Positions 24,138-33,500 of a stretch of 40,882 bases of DNA are shown piece by piece. Numbering within the stretch: the first letter of the stretch is position 1; every line of letters begins with the position of its first letter. Source of the stretch: Clostridiales bacterium UBA3259 (GTDB lineage Bacteria > Bacillota_A > Clostridia > Oscillospirales > Oscillospiraceae). Where the stretch lies: assembly GCA_002362625.1 (NCBI GenBank), contig DEUP01000019.1:24034-64915 (forward strand). The letters run 5' to 3'. Made by a program: the position numbers and the translations under genes. The notes under the pieces are model-generated. The model had not been told where the DNA came from. It worked only from the letters and a program-made list of their open reading frames with translations, and did no database searches.

Positions 24138-24350
24138 TCAACCCCCGCACTCACTTTCCATGAAGGCAAATACATTCACCTTCGGGATACGATAAGCCCT
24201 GCCGACCTTGAAGTGCTTTATCTGGTTGGTCACCAGGAGTCGATATACTGTACGCTCACTGACACCGAGCATTTCGCATAATTGCAGGGTGGAAACGACA
24301 TCGGGGTAGTTTTGAAAGAGCTGAGTATATGTAGCTGTGATTTCTTCCAT
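24138..24350 (-). CDS. xis: Excisionase-like small DNA-binding protein
   Basis: A 70-residue protein with a MerR/Xis-type winged helix: STLQLCEMLGVSERTVYRLLVTNQIKHFKVGRAYRIP is the classic 'helix-turn-helix 17' excisionase pattern. ATG 24350 follows GAGGAGG by 8 bases; the 23 residues upstream in frame have no such site. It precedes the integrase gene by 80 bases on the same strand, the normal xis-int order. It should bind the attachment sites and steer the integrase to excision. Confidence 0.8.
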   Translation of the reverse strand: MEEITATYTQLFQNYPDVVSTLQLCEMLGVSERTVYRLLVTNQIKHFKVGRAYRIPKVNVFAFMESECGG

Positions 24351-24415
24351 TGGGAAAACCTCCTCTAAAAATCTATGTATAAAGCTGGGCAGGTAGCTTC
24401 TGCCCAGCTGGTTTG

Positions 24416-24778
24416 TCATAATTCAAGACTGCATTTCAGTGCGGTGTTGACCTGTTTCATTTGGGAATCGGAGAGCGAGCCGATATAGCCCAATAAGCGG
24501 GATTTGTCAAGTGTGTGAATCTGCTCCAGCAGGACGAGAGATGGGATTCGGGCGTACATTCCGGGGATGTGGTCTAAGAACACATGAGTGGGCAACTTCG
24601 CTTTGGTAGCCGTCCTGCTCGTCAGGGCTGACACAATAAGCGTTTTGGAGTGCTTATTACCAACATCGTTCTGAACCACCAGAACAGGGCGAATGCCGCC
24701 CTGTTCACAGCCCAGATGCGGTTCGAGATTTGCGTAATAAATATCACCACGGTGATACTTCTGAGGCGTGGTATCCAT
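24416..24778 (-). CDS. PemK/MazF-family endoribonuclease-like protein, no evident antitoxin
   Basis: A 120-residue PemK/MazF-fold protein. It shows the start pattern RGDIYYANLEPHLGCEQGGIRPVLVVQND and the SALTS segment of strand 3, both near active-site positions of MazF toxins. The C-terminal LGYIGSLSDSQMKQVNTAL is also family-like. MazF toxins cut RNA and need an antitoxin, usually encoded just upstream. Here the upstream gene (24791-25777) is a 328-residue protein of another kind and no small antitoxin is visible. The protein may be neutralised by an unusual partner or may have a regulatory role in the element. Confidence 0.8.
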   Translation of the reverse strand: MDTTPQKYHRGDIYYANLEPHLGCEQGGIRPVLVVQNDVGNKHSKTLIVSALTSRTATKAKLPTHVFLDHIPGMYARIPSLVLLEQIHTLDKSRLLGYIGSLSDSQMKQVNTALKCSLEL

Positions 24779-24790
24779 TGTAGTTCCTTT

Positions 24791-25777
24791 CTAGCGCTCC
24801 GAAGCGTGAGAACGCCGTTGGTTTTTGAGCGGCTGACCGAGGGCATCATAATTCTTGGGGTTTGCAGCAGGCGTTTCCCAGCCAAACATGGAACCAGCCA
24901 CCATTGCCGCTTCCTGCGCTTTGGTCACGCCATTGGCTGCATTCAAAGCAGCTGCACCTTCTTTGGGGGAAGTGTTCTGCGGGAATACATCTGTGGGTGA
25001 GTAACCTTTCTCACCTTTGGTGATAACAATCAGCTCCCCGGTGGTCCCCAGCGTGCTGAAACAGCTCTCCGGGAGCGACTGCCGCAGCGGAATAATGCCG
25101 TGACAGCCTTGATTTTGATACTGTTCTGCAAACTCGCAGATGTGGTACAGGTTCTTCCACCGATCGCTGGTTGCCTCAAAATGATAGTCGTCAATGTAGC
25201 GGCAAATCAAATGTCGGGGCTCTCCGCTGTTTGTGAAGTACCGAATTTTGTCGCCATCCTCTATCCGAAACAGCTCTTTGTAGTTCGGATCAATAAAGCG
25301 GATTCCCTTCTCCGCGTTATTCAGATGCCGGTCAAACCAGTCCTTGCGATAGCAGTAGCAGTACAGATTGTAATCGCCTTTTTTAGGATTGAGGCGGAGA
25401 ATGTAAGCGTGTTTCTGCGTATCGGCTCTGAGCGTCAGCTCTCTGCCGTAGAAACCTGGTTTCTTGCTGTCCGGGTGCCGATAGCAGTACGAAGTGAGCA
25501 CTGCTCTGTCTCTAAGAATTGCCTCGTGTTGGGTCTGTGAAGCATCGGGAGCTTCCAAACCACGCAGCGTGTTTATTAGATGATCGAATTCATCCTTGAA
25601 CGCCTGATCCTTCAGGCTTGCGTTGTGGTCTGCCCAGGAGGAATAAAAGCTGTTTCCATCCGAATCAAAGTCAGCTTGGAGATGTCCGATGCAGCCGGTT
25701 TGACCTTCTATCTGGCTGCTTTGGCTGTAGGAATACATCTGCTCTGCCGGGGTTGCAGTTCTGATTGAGAAATCCAT
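24791..25777 (-). CDS. Uncharacterised mobile-element protein, 328 residues
   Basis: I recognise no domain with a known function. It begins MDFSIRTATPAEQMYSYSQS and has Tyr- and Asp-rich middle parts such as DYNLYCYCYRKDWFDRHL and ICRYIDDYHFEA. It ends with an Ala-rich helix and a charged tail, has no signal peptide or membrane helix, and is therefore cytoplasmic. The start is ATG 25777, which shares one base with the stop of the gene upstream (TAATG), so the two are coupled. Similar sequences occur in clostridial conjugative elements, to my memory, but without an assigned role. The PemK/MazF-like gene starts 12 bases after its stop. Confidence 0.7.
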   Translation of the reverse strand: MDFSIRTATPAEQMYSYSQSSQIEGQTGCIGHLQADFDSDGNSFYSSWADHNASLKDQAFKDEFDHLINTLRGLEAPDASQTQHEAILRDRAVLTSYCYRHPDSKKPGFYGRELTLRADTQKHAYILRLNPKKGDYNLYCYCYRKDWFDRHLNNAEKGIRFIDPNYKELFRIEDGDKIRYFTNSGEPRHLICRYIDDYHFEATSDRWKNLYHICEFAEQYQNQGCHGIIPLRQSLPESCFSTLGTTGELIVITKGEKGYSPTDVFPQNTSPKEGAAALNAANGVTKAQEAAMVAGSMFGWETPAANPKNYDALGQPLKNQRRSHASER

Positions 25778-26403
25778 TATCGCGTTTCCTCCTTCACCTT
25801 TTCCTTCTTTTGCTGAGATTGAAGTGCCTTGCAGAGCTTTTCCTGCGCCCACTTTGGTACTGCGTCAGTTTCAAGGGTGGCCAATATGTCGCTGCGTTCA
25901 AAACGGCTGTGCTTCCCGGTAAATAGATTGGTGCAGAAGCAGGCAGACCCGCGGCTATTGGGGGAAGCACCAAATCCTCCGGTACATAGATAAAGCTGCC
26001 TGGTGGCCAGCTGGTATTCCGGTTTCAAAACATCCGGCTTAATGATAACCACCTTCTGATGAAGATCGTCAGCATGAGATATCAGACTGCATTGCTCGAT
26101 ACTCAGGCATTTCTGCTGGTTATAGGGTCTGTTGTCTACCGCTGCTGTGTTCTCAGCGGATAGCTGGCGTTCCAGCTCTTTTACGGCGTCTGTCATGCGT
26201 TCAGAGAAAATACCCAGAATATGGGGATAGCTGTCATCCGCAATGCAGTGCTGGTATGCGGTAAACAATTGGTTTTGGGTGTAGAACGCTGTCATGTAGG
26301 GAAGGGCTTCATTCTGAGGAGAGTAACCCAGAACAATCTCCGTAGGGCCGACGGAAATTGCCTGAACAATCTCATACTCTCCTGCCATTCTTTTCTCAGT
26401 CAT
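25777..26403 (-). CDS. Uncharacterised mobile-element protein, 208 residues
   Basis: Cytoplasmic protein of unknown function. Features seen are an N-terminal MAGEYEIVQAISVGPTEIVLGY segment and a central helix with ERMTDAVKELERQL. A Cys/Gly-rich segment follows (YLCTGGFGASPNSRGSACFC, then TNLFTGKHSRFERSDI) that could be a metal or redox site. ATG 26403 lies 5 bases after GGAGG. It is coupled to the genes on both sides: the previous gene overlaps by 8 bases and the next by 1. Confidence 0.7.
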   Translation of the reverse strand: MTEKRMAGEYEIVQAISVGPTEIVLGYSPQNEALPYMTAFYTQNQLFTAYQHCIADDSYPHILGIFSERMTDAVKELERQLSAENTAAVDNRPYNQQKCLSIEQCSLISHADDLHQKVVIIKPDVLKPEYQLATRQLYLCTGGFGASPNSRGSACFCTNLFTGKHSRFERSDILATLETDAVPKWAQEKLCKALQSQQKKEKVKEETR

Positions 26404-26743
26404 GGTAACCTCCATTGCGGTTGCTGTGGGGATTTCTGGGGACAACGCGGTAGTCGAATCCGGCACCGGTCTGGCAGAAAGTGCAGTCATCTTTTTCGAC
26501 CTGATAAGGGTCAACCCGTGTGATATAGAACTTCTTGGCACTGAAGAACATGGCCCGGCACTTTGGACACAGACAGTATACCAAGGCTCTGTTTTTTTCT
26601 TTGTTGGTCAAATTGTTGGTCTCCTTCTGATTCTGGGGCACAGAGGGAACGGTTGCCTCAATGTTCACAATGAGTACTGGGAAACCCATGGTGCGAATAT
26701 TTTCATTGCAGCCGCCTCCGGCAAAGTGGTAGTGATTGATCAT
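26396..26743 (-). CDS. Small zinc-ribbon-like protein
   Basis: A 115-residue protein with two CxxC pairs (CLCPKC and CTFC) about 28 residues apart, which suggests one zinc ribbon, perhaps binding DNA, RNA or a protein partner. The N-terminal half has no recognisable domain. ATG 26743 overlaps the stop of the upstream sortase in ATGA, which supports this start although the ribosome-binding site is weak. Function unknown. Confidence 0.6.
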   Translation of the reverse strand: MINHYHFAGGGCNENIRTMGFPVLIVNIEATVPSVPQNQKETNNLTNKEKNRALVYCLCPKCRAMFFSAKKFYITRVDPYQVEKDDCTFCQTGAGFDYRVVPRNPHSNRNGGYHD

Positions 26744-27507
26744 TTTGAATCATCCTTTCTGATTTCGTTGTTTATTCTTTCGCAAAACACAAGATACCGC
26801 TGCCGCCCACCGGACGCATAGGGATGGCAGGTAAAGAGCGTAATCATATCTTTTTCGGGCTGGATTTTGATGGCATCCACATCATCCGGCGAGATAATCC
26901 TTGTCCCGACGACCGTGTATTCCAGGGTTTCCCATAGGTTGGTTATCGTGATGTGGTCTCCCGGCACCAGCTCGGTAATGTACCGAAAGTAATCCGCGCC
27001 ATTCCAACCCCGATGCCCCGCGATAACCGTGTTGGTGTTCTTCCCTCCCACCGGGATGCTGGTCTGCCCCAACTGGGCAGCTCCCAGAGCCATATTCCGG
27101 CTGGATGCACCAAGGTGCACTGGCATCTCCAGATCAAGAGCCGGGATTGCTAGAACGCCAAACACTTCGCTGCTGATACCGTAGTCCGATAGTTGGAAAC
27201 AAGATTCTTCCAGGCTCTCAAGACCCTTTATTCCTTCCTGCCGGGTCTGAAACAGCTTCCTGTTATACTGCTGAATATCGTTCCACAGCTCCTGATGGAT
27301 GGCAGGTGTGTATTCTGTGGGATCTGAATCGCCAGACGGAAGAATAATCACAGGCGGCAGTTGTTGCTCCGTATTGGACTGAAATTCGGACACTGTGGTT
27401 TTCATCTTCTCCCGGTACAATAGTCCGTTGATTACGGGAAATAGGGATATCAGGCACCCGGTAAGAAATATGAGTAAGAGGAAAAACAATGCTATTCGTT
27501 TACGCAT
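26740..27507 (-). CDS. Sortase (class C-like), second in the pair
   Basis: A 255-residue sortase that cuts LPXTG-type signals and joins proteins. One N-terminal membrane helix (about 5-25, IALFFLLLIFLTGCLISLFPVI) is followed by a catalytic domain with His in NTVIAGHRGW, Cys in ITLFTCHPYASGG and Arg in RQRYLVFCER. There is no C-terminal membrane helix, unlike its neighbour. ATG 27507 follows GGGGAG. It overlaps the upstream sortase by 8 bases. It may polymerise the pilin at 28414, or attach finished fibres to the wall as the housekeeping partner; which of the two sortases does which cannot be read. Confidence 0.85.
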   Translation of the reverse strand: MRKRIALFFLLLIFLTGCLISLFPVINGLLYREKMKTTVSEFQSNTEQQLPPVIILPSGDSDPTEYTPAIHQELWNDIQQYNRKLFQTRQEGIKGLESLEESCFQLSDYGISSEVFGVLAIPALDLEMPVHLGASSRNMALGAAQLGQTSIPVGGKNTNTVIAGHRGWNGADYFRYITELVPGDHITITNLWETLEYTVVGTRIISPDDVDAIKIQPEKDMITLFTCHPYASGGRQRYLVFCERINNEIRKDDSK

Positions 27508-28354
27508 CGTTGTTTCTCCCCAGTAGTGCCACCACAATGCAGATGAGGAAGAGAATCAGAACAACCGCGATGGCGATATACAGCCCCCGCAGATATTCCT
27601 GTTCCCAAGTGGATTCAACTTCGGTATCCTCCAGCTGAGCTTCCTCCACCATTTCCTTTGCAGCTTCAAAGGGAATCCGGTGACCGGTAACCAGCAGTCT
27701 GTGGGAATTGACCGCAATCGGGGTGCAGGTGATGAGCGTACATAGATCAGAACCGTCTGTAATGCCCAACAGGCTGGTGTCATGGGGCAGCACCGTGTTC
27801 AGGCTGTCCACTTCGTAGGCAAGGGTTTCTCCCAACACATGGAGATAGAAGATGTCGCCGGTTTTCATCTGAAGCAGGTCGGTAAACATCTTCTGTCCTG
27901 CCATGCCGGAGTGCCCGGATAATACTGCGTGGGTGCTGGAGCCGCCTACAGGAAGTGAACTGCCCAGCAGATGCCCCACGCCTCGTTCCAATGTCTCGGT
28001 GTCCGTGCCATGGTAGATCGGCAGATTTACCTGAATACAGGGGATTTCGATGTAACCCATAATGCCGTTCCCACCCAGGTTCAAGAGGGAATCGTAGTTG
28101 TGGCTGGCCTCCGAAATACCTTCCTTGTCATAGGAAGATACCGGTGCCAGCGCTTGGTTGTAAGACTGCGCAAGACTGCGGGCTTCCTGTAATTCTGTTT
28201 CGTCAACATTTTGAATCATCTCCTCATACTTGGTGTAGATGGTCGAAGCATACTTTTGATTTACATAATTACTAATGAGTGGGTAAAGTGTTATCCCCAG
28301 AGCGAGGGCGAAGATCAGAAGTGCGGCAACAATGATAGATATTTTGTGTTTCAC
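27500..28354 (-). CDS. Class C sortase (pilin polymerase)
   Basis: A 284-residue sortase with membrane helices at both ends (about 5-25 and 255-277), typical of pilus-building class C enzymes. The catalytic His is in AVLSGHSGM, Cys in LCTLITCTP and Arg in LLVTGHRIP. The DP(W/F) lid motif common in class C is not obvious, so the active site may be open. The start is GTG 28354 with GGAGGT 10 bases upstream. It is 59 bases after the LPKTG pilin gene, so the order is adhesin, pilin, sortase, sortase. Confidence 0.87.
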   Translation of the reverse strand: MKHKISIIVAALLIFALALGITLYPLISNYVNQKYASTIYTKYEEMIQNVDETELQEARSLAQSYNQALAPVSSYDKEGISEASHNYDSLLNLGGNGIMGYIEIPCIQVNLPIYHGTDTETLERGVGHLLGSSLPVGGSSTHAVLSGHSGMAGQKMFTDLLQMKTGDIFYLHVLGETLAYEVDSLNTVLPHDTSLLGITDGSDLCTLITCTPIAVNSHRLLVTGHRIPFEAAKEMVEEAQLEDTEVESTWEQEYLRGLYIAIAVVLILFLICIVVALLGRNNDA

Positions 28355-28413
28355 AAAGTATGTACCTCCAGAAAAGGGTCCCGGAGGTTTCCCTCCGGGA
28401 CAGATGGAAAAGG

Positions 28414-30474
28414 TTAGTTGACGGAACCCTTCTTGCGAAGAGCAAAGAACATGGCACTTGCAGCAACAGCCATCAGAAGCACGCCTCCGATGCTATACAT
28501 CCAGGTACCGTGATCACCGGTCTTGGGCAGGTCAAAGCCGCGGGTATTCACAACGGTCAGGGGCGCTTCGGCATTGATACTGCCGTTGTCTTCCACCATG
28601 TTGACCTTCTTGCCGTCCACGGTAGCGGAAGCGGTCATCAGCTTGTGTTCCAGATGTTTCTGGGGCATATTTTTGAGATCACCGGTGTCCTTGATGATTT
28701 CAGCATACCGGGGGTCATTCTGGATCAGGCCCAGTACATCGGATTCATAGATGTCGCACAGGCCGGTGGTTTCCGTCTTGGAAATGACCACATCGATACC
28801 CTGTTTCAGCATAACATATCCGCTGTCGGTGCGCACCTCGGTCATGGTGTAGGTGTCATCTTCCAGACCCTTGAGGATGATCTTACCCTTGGAATCGGCG
28901 GTCTTGACGGGGACAAAATGGGTGGCATCCGCCTTGTCGGTCACATGATCCACCACATAGTAAACGCCCTCGTCCTCATTCAGTTCGGCTTTTACAAAAT
29001 AGTTGTCGGTCTTGTTCTGGATCAGGAACTCCACCTTGGAGAAATCGCCCTTGCCGTCAGAGAACAGCTTGGTCAGATCAATACCATAGCTGAACACATG
29101 GCAGTCATCCACCAGGGTGTCATAGTAATTCTGGGAGCTGCGTTTCCAGGTCAGGACAACCTTGTTGTCGTTGCCGGTATCACCGAAAACCACGTCTGCG
29201 CTGCTGTCCATCTTGGCAGCGTAGGTAATGCGCAGAGTGCAGTCGGAATAGCCGGAATTGACCATGCTGGCCTCGGTGTAAACGGCCTTGGAGGTGTTGA
29301 TTTCCTTCAGACCGTCAGCGGTCATCTCGATGGTCATAACGGATTCGCCAGCGTCAGTAGTATTGTAGGCAACAGCGAACTTGCCGTCGTTTTCTGTCCA
29401 CTTGGCGACGGAATCAGTGCAGGCAGCATCGGTGAAGAACTCCAGCACCACATCGCCCTTGTTGTAGGTCAGACCCTTGGACAGGGTATCCACAAAGGTG
29501 TAGCAGGACAGGAAGGTGCTTTCGGAGGTGATGGAGGGCAGCGTGGAAATGATCTGGTAGTCGATGGTATCGCCGGCGGAAGCGGTGCCGGTGTGGGCAT
29601 AGGCATCAGTCTTGCCGGTGTCATTCTGATTCTCCCGCAGGGTCTTTTCCAGAGAGGGAATGCCGGTCAGGTTCTTGGGATACAGGGTAATGTCATAAAT
29701 CCAGCGGGTGCCGCCGTCTGTGGCGTTGGTGCCGTTGACAGAGGTCATGGGGACGGATACCAGGAAGGGATCGGTGGTGGATACGACCATTTCGGGAACC
29801 TTGGTTTCCACGACCAGATACAGGCCCAGATTCAGGTTTTCTGCCTTGGTCTTGCCGTAGGCATCGGTCAGCGGCATGGCAGTGCCGCCGTTTGCGGAGA
29901 TGTAGGCTTCCAGAGCGTTCTTAACCACAGTGGAGTTGGATTCCAGAGCCGCAGCCAGAGCGTCGATCAGCACATCGGACTGATAGTAATATTTGGTGGA
30001 ATCCAGAGCATCGGCGTTGGTGTAGCGCTGTGCGCCATCTGCCAGGTTCAGTGCTTTCAGGAAGTCCGCGCCCTTAGTCTTGTCGATGGCGTACAGCACT
30101 TCCACATGGCTGTCGTTGCGGCTGTCATTTTCAGACTCGGAGAACTGGACAATATCCGCAACCTGAATATAGCTGAACTCCACGCCCTTGATGGCGTAGC
30201 CGTAGCCGGTTTCGCCGTTGCCCAGAGAAGTACCAGAGCCGCCCAGCACATCGTTCACGCCGGTCTGGTCGAACACGCCGGTGGACACATAGGAGGAATC
30301 CCAAACGCCGTCCTTTTCGGCGTTGGTGAGATCGTACTTGTAGATGGTCAGGGAGCCGGTTCTGGATTCATCAATGGGGGCATCCTCCAGCTCGGCGGCA
30401 GACACGGAAAAAGGAATAGAAAGAGCCATCATCAAGGCAAGGCCCATTGCAAAAAGCTTTTTGATAGATTTCAT
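28414..30474 (-). CDS. Major pilin subunit, SpaA type, LPKTG-anchored
   Basis: A 686-residue secreted backbone pilin. The signal peptide is 1-26 (cut after SVSA). The pilin motif is YPKN (265-268, in WIYDITLYPKN), whose Lys is joined to the Thr of the next subunit by sortase. A large middle follows with isopeptide-type domains and an E-box-like YTMTEVRTDSGY. The sorting signal LPKTG (649-653) precedes a membrane helix and the tail RKKGSVN. The class C sortase at 27500 lies immediately downstream. It should polymerise into fibres on the cell surface. It is carried on the mobile element, so adhesion can transfer with it. Confidence 0.9.
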   Translation of the reverse strand: MKSIKKLFAMGLALMMALSIPFSVSAAELEDAPIDESRTGSLTIYKYDLTNAEKDGVWDSSYVSTGVFDQTGVNDVLGGSGTSLGNGETGYGYAIKGVEFSYIQVADIVQFSESENDSRNDSHVEVLYAIDKTKGADFLKALNLADGAQRYTNADALDSTKYYYQSDVLIDALAAALESNSTVVKNALEAYISANGGTAMPLTDAYGKTKAENLNLGLYLVVETKVPEMVVSTTDPFLVSVPMTSVNGTNATDGGTRWIYDITLYPKNLTGIPSLEKTLRENQNDTGKTDAYAHTGTASAGDTIDYQIISTLPSITSESTFLSCYTFVDTLSKGLTYNKGDVVLEFFTDAACTDSVAKWTENDGKFAVAYNTTDAGESVMTIEMTADGLKEINTSKAVYTEASMVNSGYSDCTLRITYAAKMDSSADVVFGDTGNDNKVVLTWKRSSQNYYDTLVDDCHVFSYGIDLTKLFSDGKGDFSKVEFLIQNKTDNYFVKAELNEDEGVYYVVDHVTDKADATHFVPVKTADSKGKIILKGLEDDTYTMTEVRTDSGYVMLKQGIDVVISKTETTGLCDIYESDVLGLIQNDPRYAEIIKDTGDLKNMPQKHLEHKLMTASATVDGKKVNMVEDNGSINAEAPLTVVNTRGFDLPKTGDHGTWMYSIGGVLLMAVAASAMFFALRKKGSVN

Positions 30475-30567
30475 TGTAATTGTCCTCTCTTGAAGTCATT
30501 TTGTTTTTGTTTGTGGAATGAAAATAGCCAGAGGATGATCTCTGGCAAAGATGTGGGAGGGATTCAT

Positions 30568-33500
30568 TTACGATCTCCTTTTACGAAGAATAGAAAAAAC
30601 AAGGCCGGAAGAACAGGCAAAAGCCGGAATCAGTGCAAAAACGGGGAACAATCGAAGCCCAGTAGAACCGGTCTTGGGAAGTGTATAGGTTCTGGTATTC
30701 ACCACTCGCAAACTGACGCTCATATTGTCGGAGGCAAGTTCGCCCTCAAAGGCAGTTCCATCCAGAAGATTGTAGCCATCCGGGGCTTTGGTTTCCGTCA
30801 GGCGGTACTGCAAACCGGGATAGAGATTGCCCCATTCCAGAATGCCGTCTGCCCCGGTGGTCAGGCTCCCGTCCTCAACATCGGGATTGGAGCAGCCACC
30901 ACGAACAATACTTTCGGAGTAGGTTACGGGATACCACAGAGAACCCTCTGCGCTCCATTCCAGCCGGAAGGTGGCTCCCGCCAGAGGACTGCCGGTAATG
31001 TCGATCTTCTCCACAGTCACCTTGCCGGTGCGCAGGGCGTTGATGAACGATACTTCGGCAATCTCACCCTGTTTTACAGTGATAGTCTGGGGATTCTCGC
31101 TGGTGCATTCATACAGACTGTCCTCCGGCAGAATCTCCTCTATGGTGTAGGTTCCGGGCAGCAGATTCCCGGTCAGAATGATGCCGTCCTCGTTGGTGGC
31201 AAAGGGGGAGCCGTCCAGAACCTTTCCTTCGGCATCCGTGATCTTGAACTGCCAGCCCTCAACGCTGCCGCCGCCCTCTACGGTCTTGGTGATTTTCAGC
31301 CTACCGTACTGAACATTGGTGAAGGTAATGGACACATCCTCATGGGGTTTGATCTCAAACTTGTGGACAGTTTCGTCCACCATCCAGTATTCGTCCTCAA
31401 AGCGCCCATGTTCGTCGCCGGTTTCTTTTGCCCAATAGGTTCCGGGGTCAAGGTAATAGCCAGCCCGACCATCCTCGTTGGTGATAAGGGTGCCGACCTT
31501 CTGGGTGCAGGCTTCATCCGTATAGACTGTAATGTGCCAGCCTTCCACCGATTCGCCGGTATTGGTCTTTTTGTGGAACCAAGCCAGGCCCTGCTCCTTA
31601 TTGAGCCATGTGTCCACGGTGGTTTCACCGGCTTTTACGGTCACATCATGGAAGCCCAGCTCTGTCAGCCAGTAATCATCCTCCGTGGGCAGCTCCACTA
31701 CGGTGTACCGTCCCAACGGTAGATTGTCTGTGCAAGCATAGCCATTGTCGTCGGTGGTAAAGTCTCCGTAGGAGTTACCCTCGGAATCTCTCACCCGGAA
31801 TATCCAGCCGCCAAGCTGATTGCCTGTATTTGTGGTCTTGCGGATTTCGATGCGTCCATAGTGGGTGTTGGTGAAGGTGACTTCTGCGGTCTTTCCAACA
31901 GCAACTGTTACAGACTTCACAGCGGTGTCAAATTCCCAATAGGGATCGTCCGTGGGAATCTCTTTCGCATAATAGGTTCCCTTTTGTAAGCCCGCAGCCG
32001 TTACCGTACCGTCTGCCCCGGTGGTAAAGGGAGAGCCAGACACAGCGTTGGAGCAAGCGGCATCCGTATAAATCCCAATCTGCCAGCCGCTCAGGTTTGC
32101 CCCCGTGTTCGTGGCCTTAATCAGCTTCACGCTGCCAGTATTCAACTTGTTCACGAAGCTGACGGTTGCTGTGGCACCTGCGGTCACGGTCACTGACTGT
32201 GGGTTGGTGCTGGAACAGTAGTACAGAGCATTAATTGCGCTGTCTGTTTGCCCGATTTCCTTGACATAGTAGGTGCCGGGGGTAAGCCCTGTGACGGAAA
32301 TCTTACCGCTGGTATTTGTGGTGTGAGGCCCCGAAACCAGCGTAGTGCAGGCAGAATTGGAGTAAATTCCAAACTGCCAGCCGCTCAGGTTCTTGCCGTC
32401 CTCAGTGGTTTTCGTCAGGCTGATGGTTCCCGGATCAGGGGCTTTCAGCTTGAAATAGGCGTTGAGATTGCCGCTGGAAGCGCTGGCCAGGGATACCGTT
32501 GTCTGATAGCTGGAACCCGACATATACCAAATGTTGTAGGTGGAGTTGGCAGCGGAGGGCAGATACCGGGTCGCCTTGAAAACCGTAGAGGAAGAAATCG
32601 TGCCAGTCTGGGTGATGTATAGGGTACTGCCGCTCTTGTAGAACTCCGCACCATTTCCGCCCGTGAAAGAGAAATTGGACAGAACGCCGTTGCTGTCGTA
32701 AACACTGGTTTCTTCTCCTGTCAGGCTGATGGTGGGAGCGCCGCCGCTGGAGGAACTTGTGAAGCTGGGAATCTTCTTTGCAGCCTGAATGTTGAATACC
32801 AGGGTGTTATAATTGCTGGCGAAGTTTGTAACAGATGCCACACCAGCATTGTAGAAAATATTGCCAGCTGTTCCGCACTCGTTGGTGGAATTCAGGGTGA
32901 ATGTGCTGGGGTCACGCAGACCGCAGACAATCTCATAAATGAGGAACTGGGTCGCGATTCGCAGGGGCACATTGGGGTTGTTGGCTTTGGATGTGGTAGT
33001 TACGCTGATAGAGTGATTCCACATCTGATTGCTGTAAAGCAGAATCAGACCAATGGCTTCCCGTCGTGCGGCGGGCAGAGCGTACCACACATTGCTGCCG
33101 GTGGTGCTGCCGCTGCCGTCCAGGGTCACGTCCCGGTCAACGGAGTTGCCGGAGGTGCTGGCTGCGTAGCTGCGCCACGGCTCAATGCAGTACAGTGGAT
33201 CATCCGCATAAGGCACACCGCCATACCGGGCAAAGTGCCAGCCTAAGTTTTTGATATACGCAGTCCGAGTGGTGCCGGAGCCATTGGGTTTATAGGCGCA
33301 GGCTACCTGTGAATTGAGGACGGTGGTGTAATTGCCGTTATCTGCAAAGTCGAACAGCATAATGCTGCTCTGGGTGCTGCCGATAGCCCAGGTCGAACTA
33401 TCACCGGGGGGTAACCCCATAATGCTGGGGCCATCCTGGGGAACATCTTCTGCGGATGGTTCAGAGCTATCTGTTTCCGGTGCAGATTCTGTCTCCGGGA

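Noticed and set aside
28360..31722. Plus-strand open frame of 1120 codons opposite the pilin and adhesin genes
   Set aside because: It is the antisense of two well-supported genes. Its product has repetitive Gly/Val/His text without domains and there is no ribosome-binding site. Codon bias of the real genes keeps the frame open.
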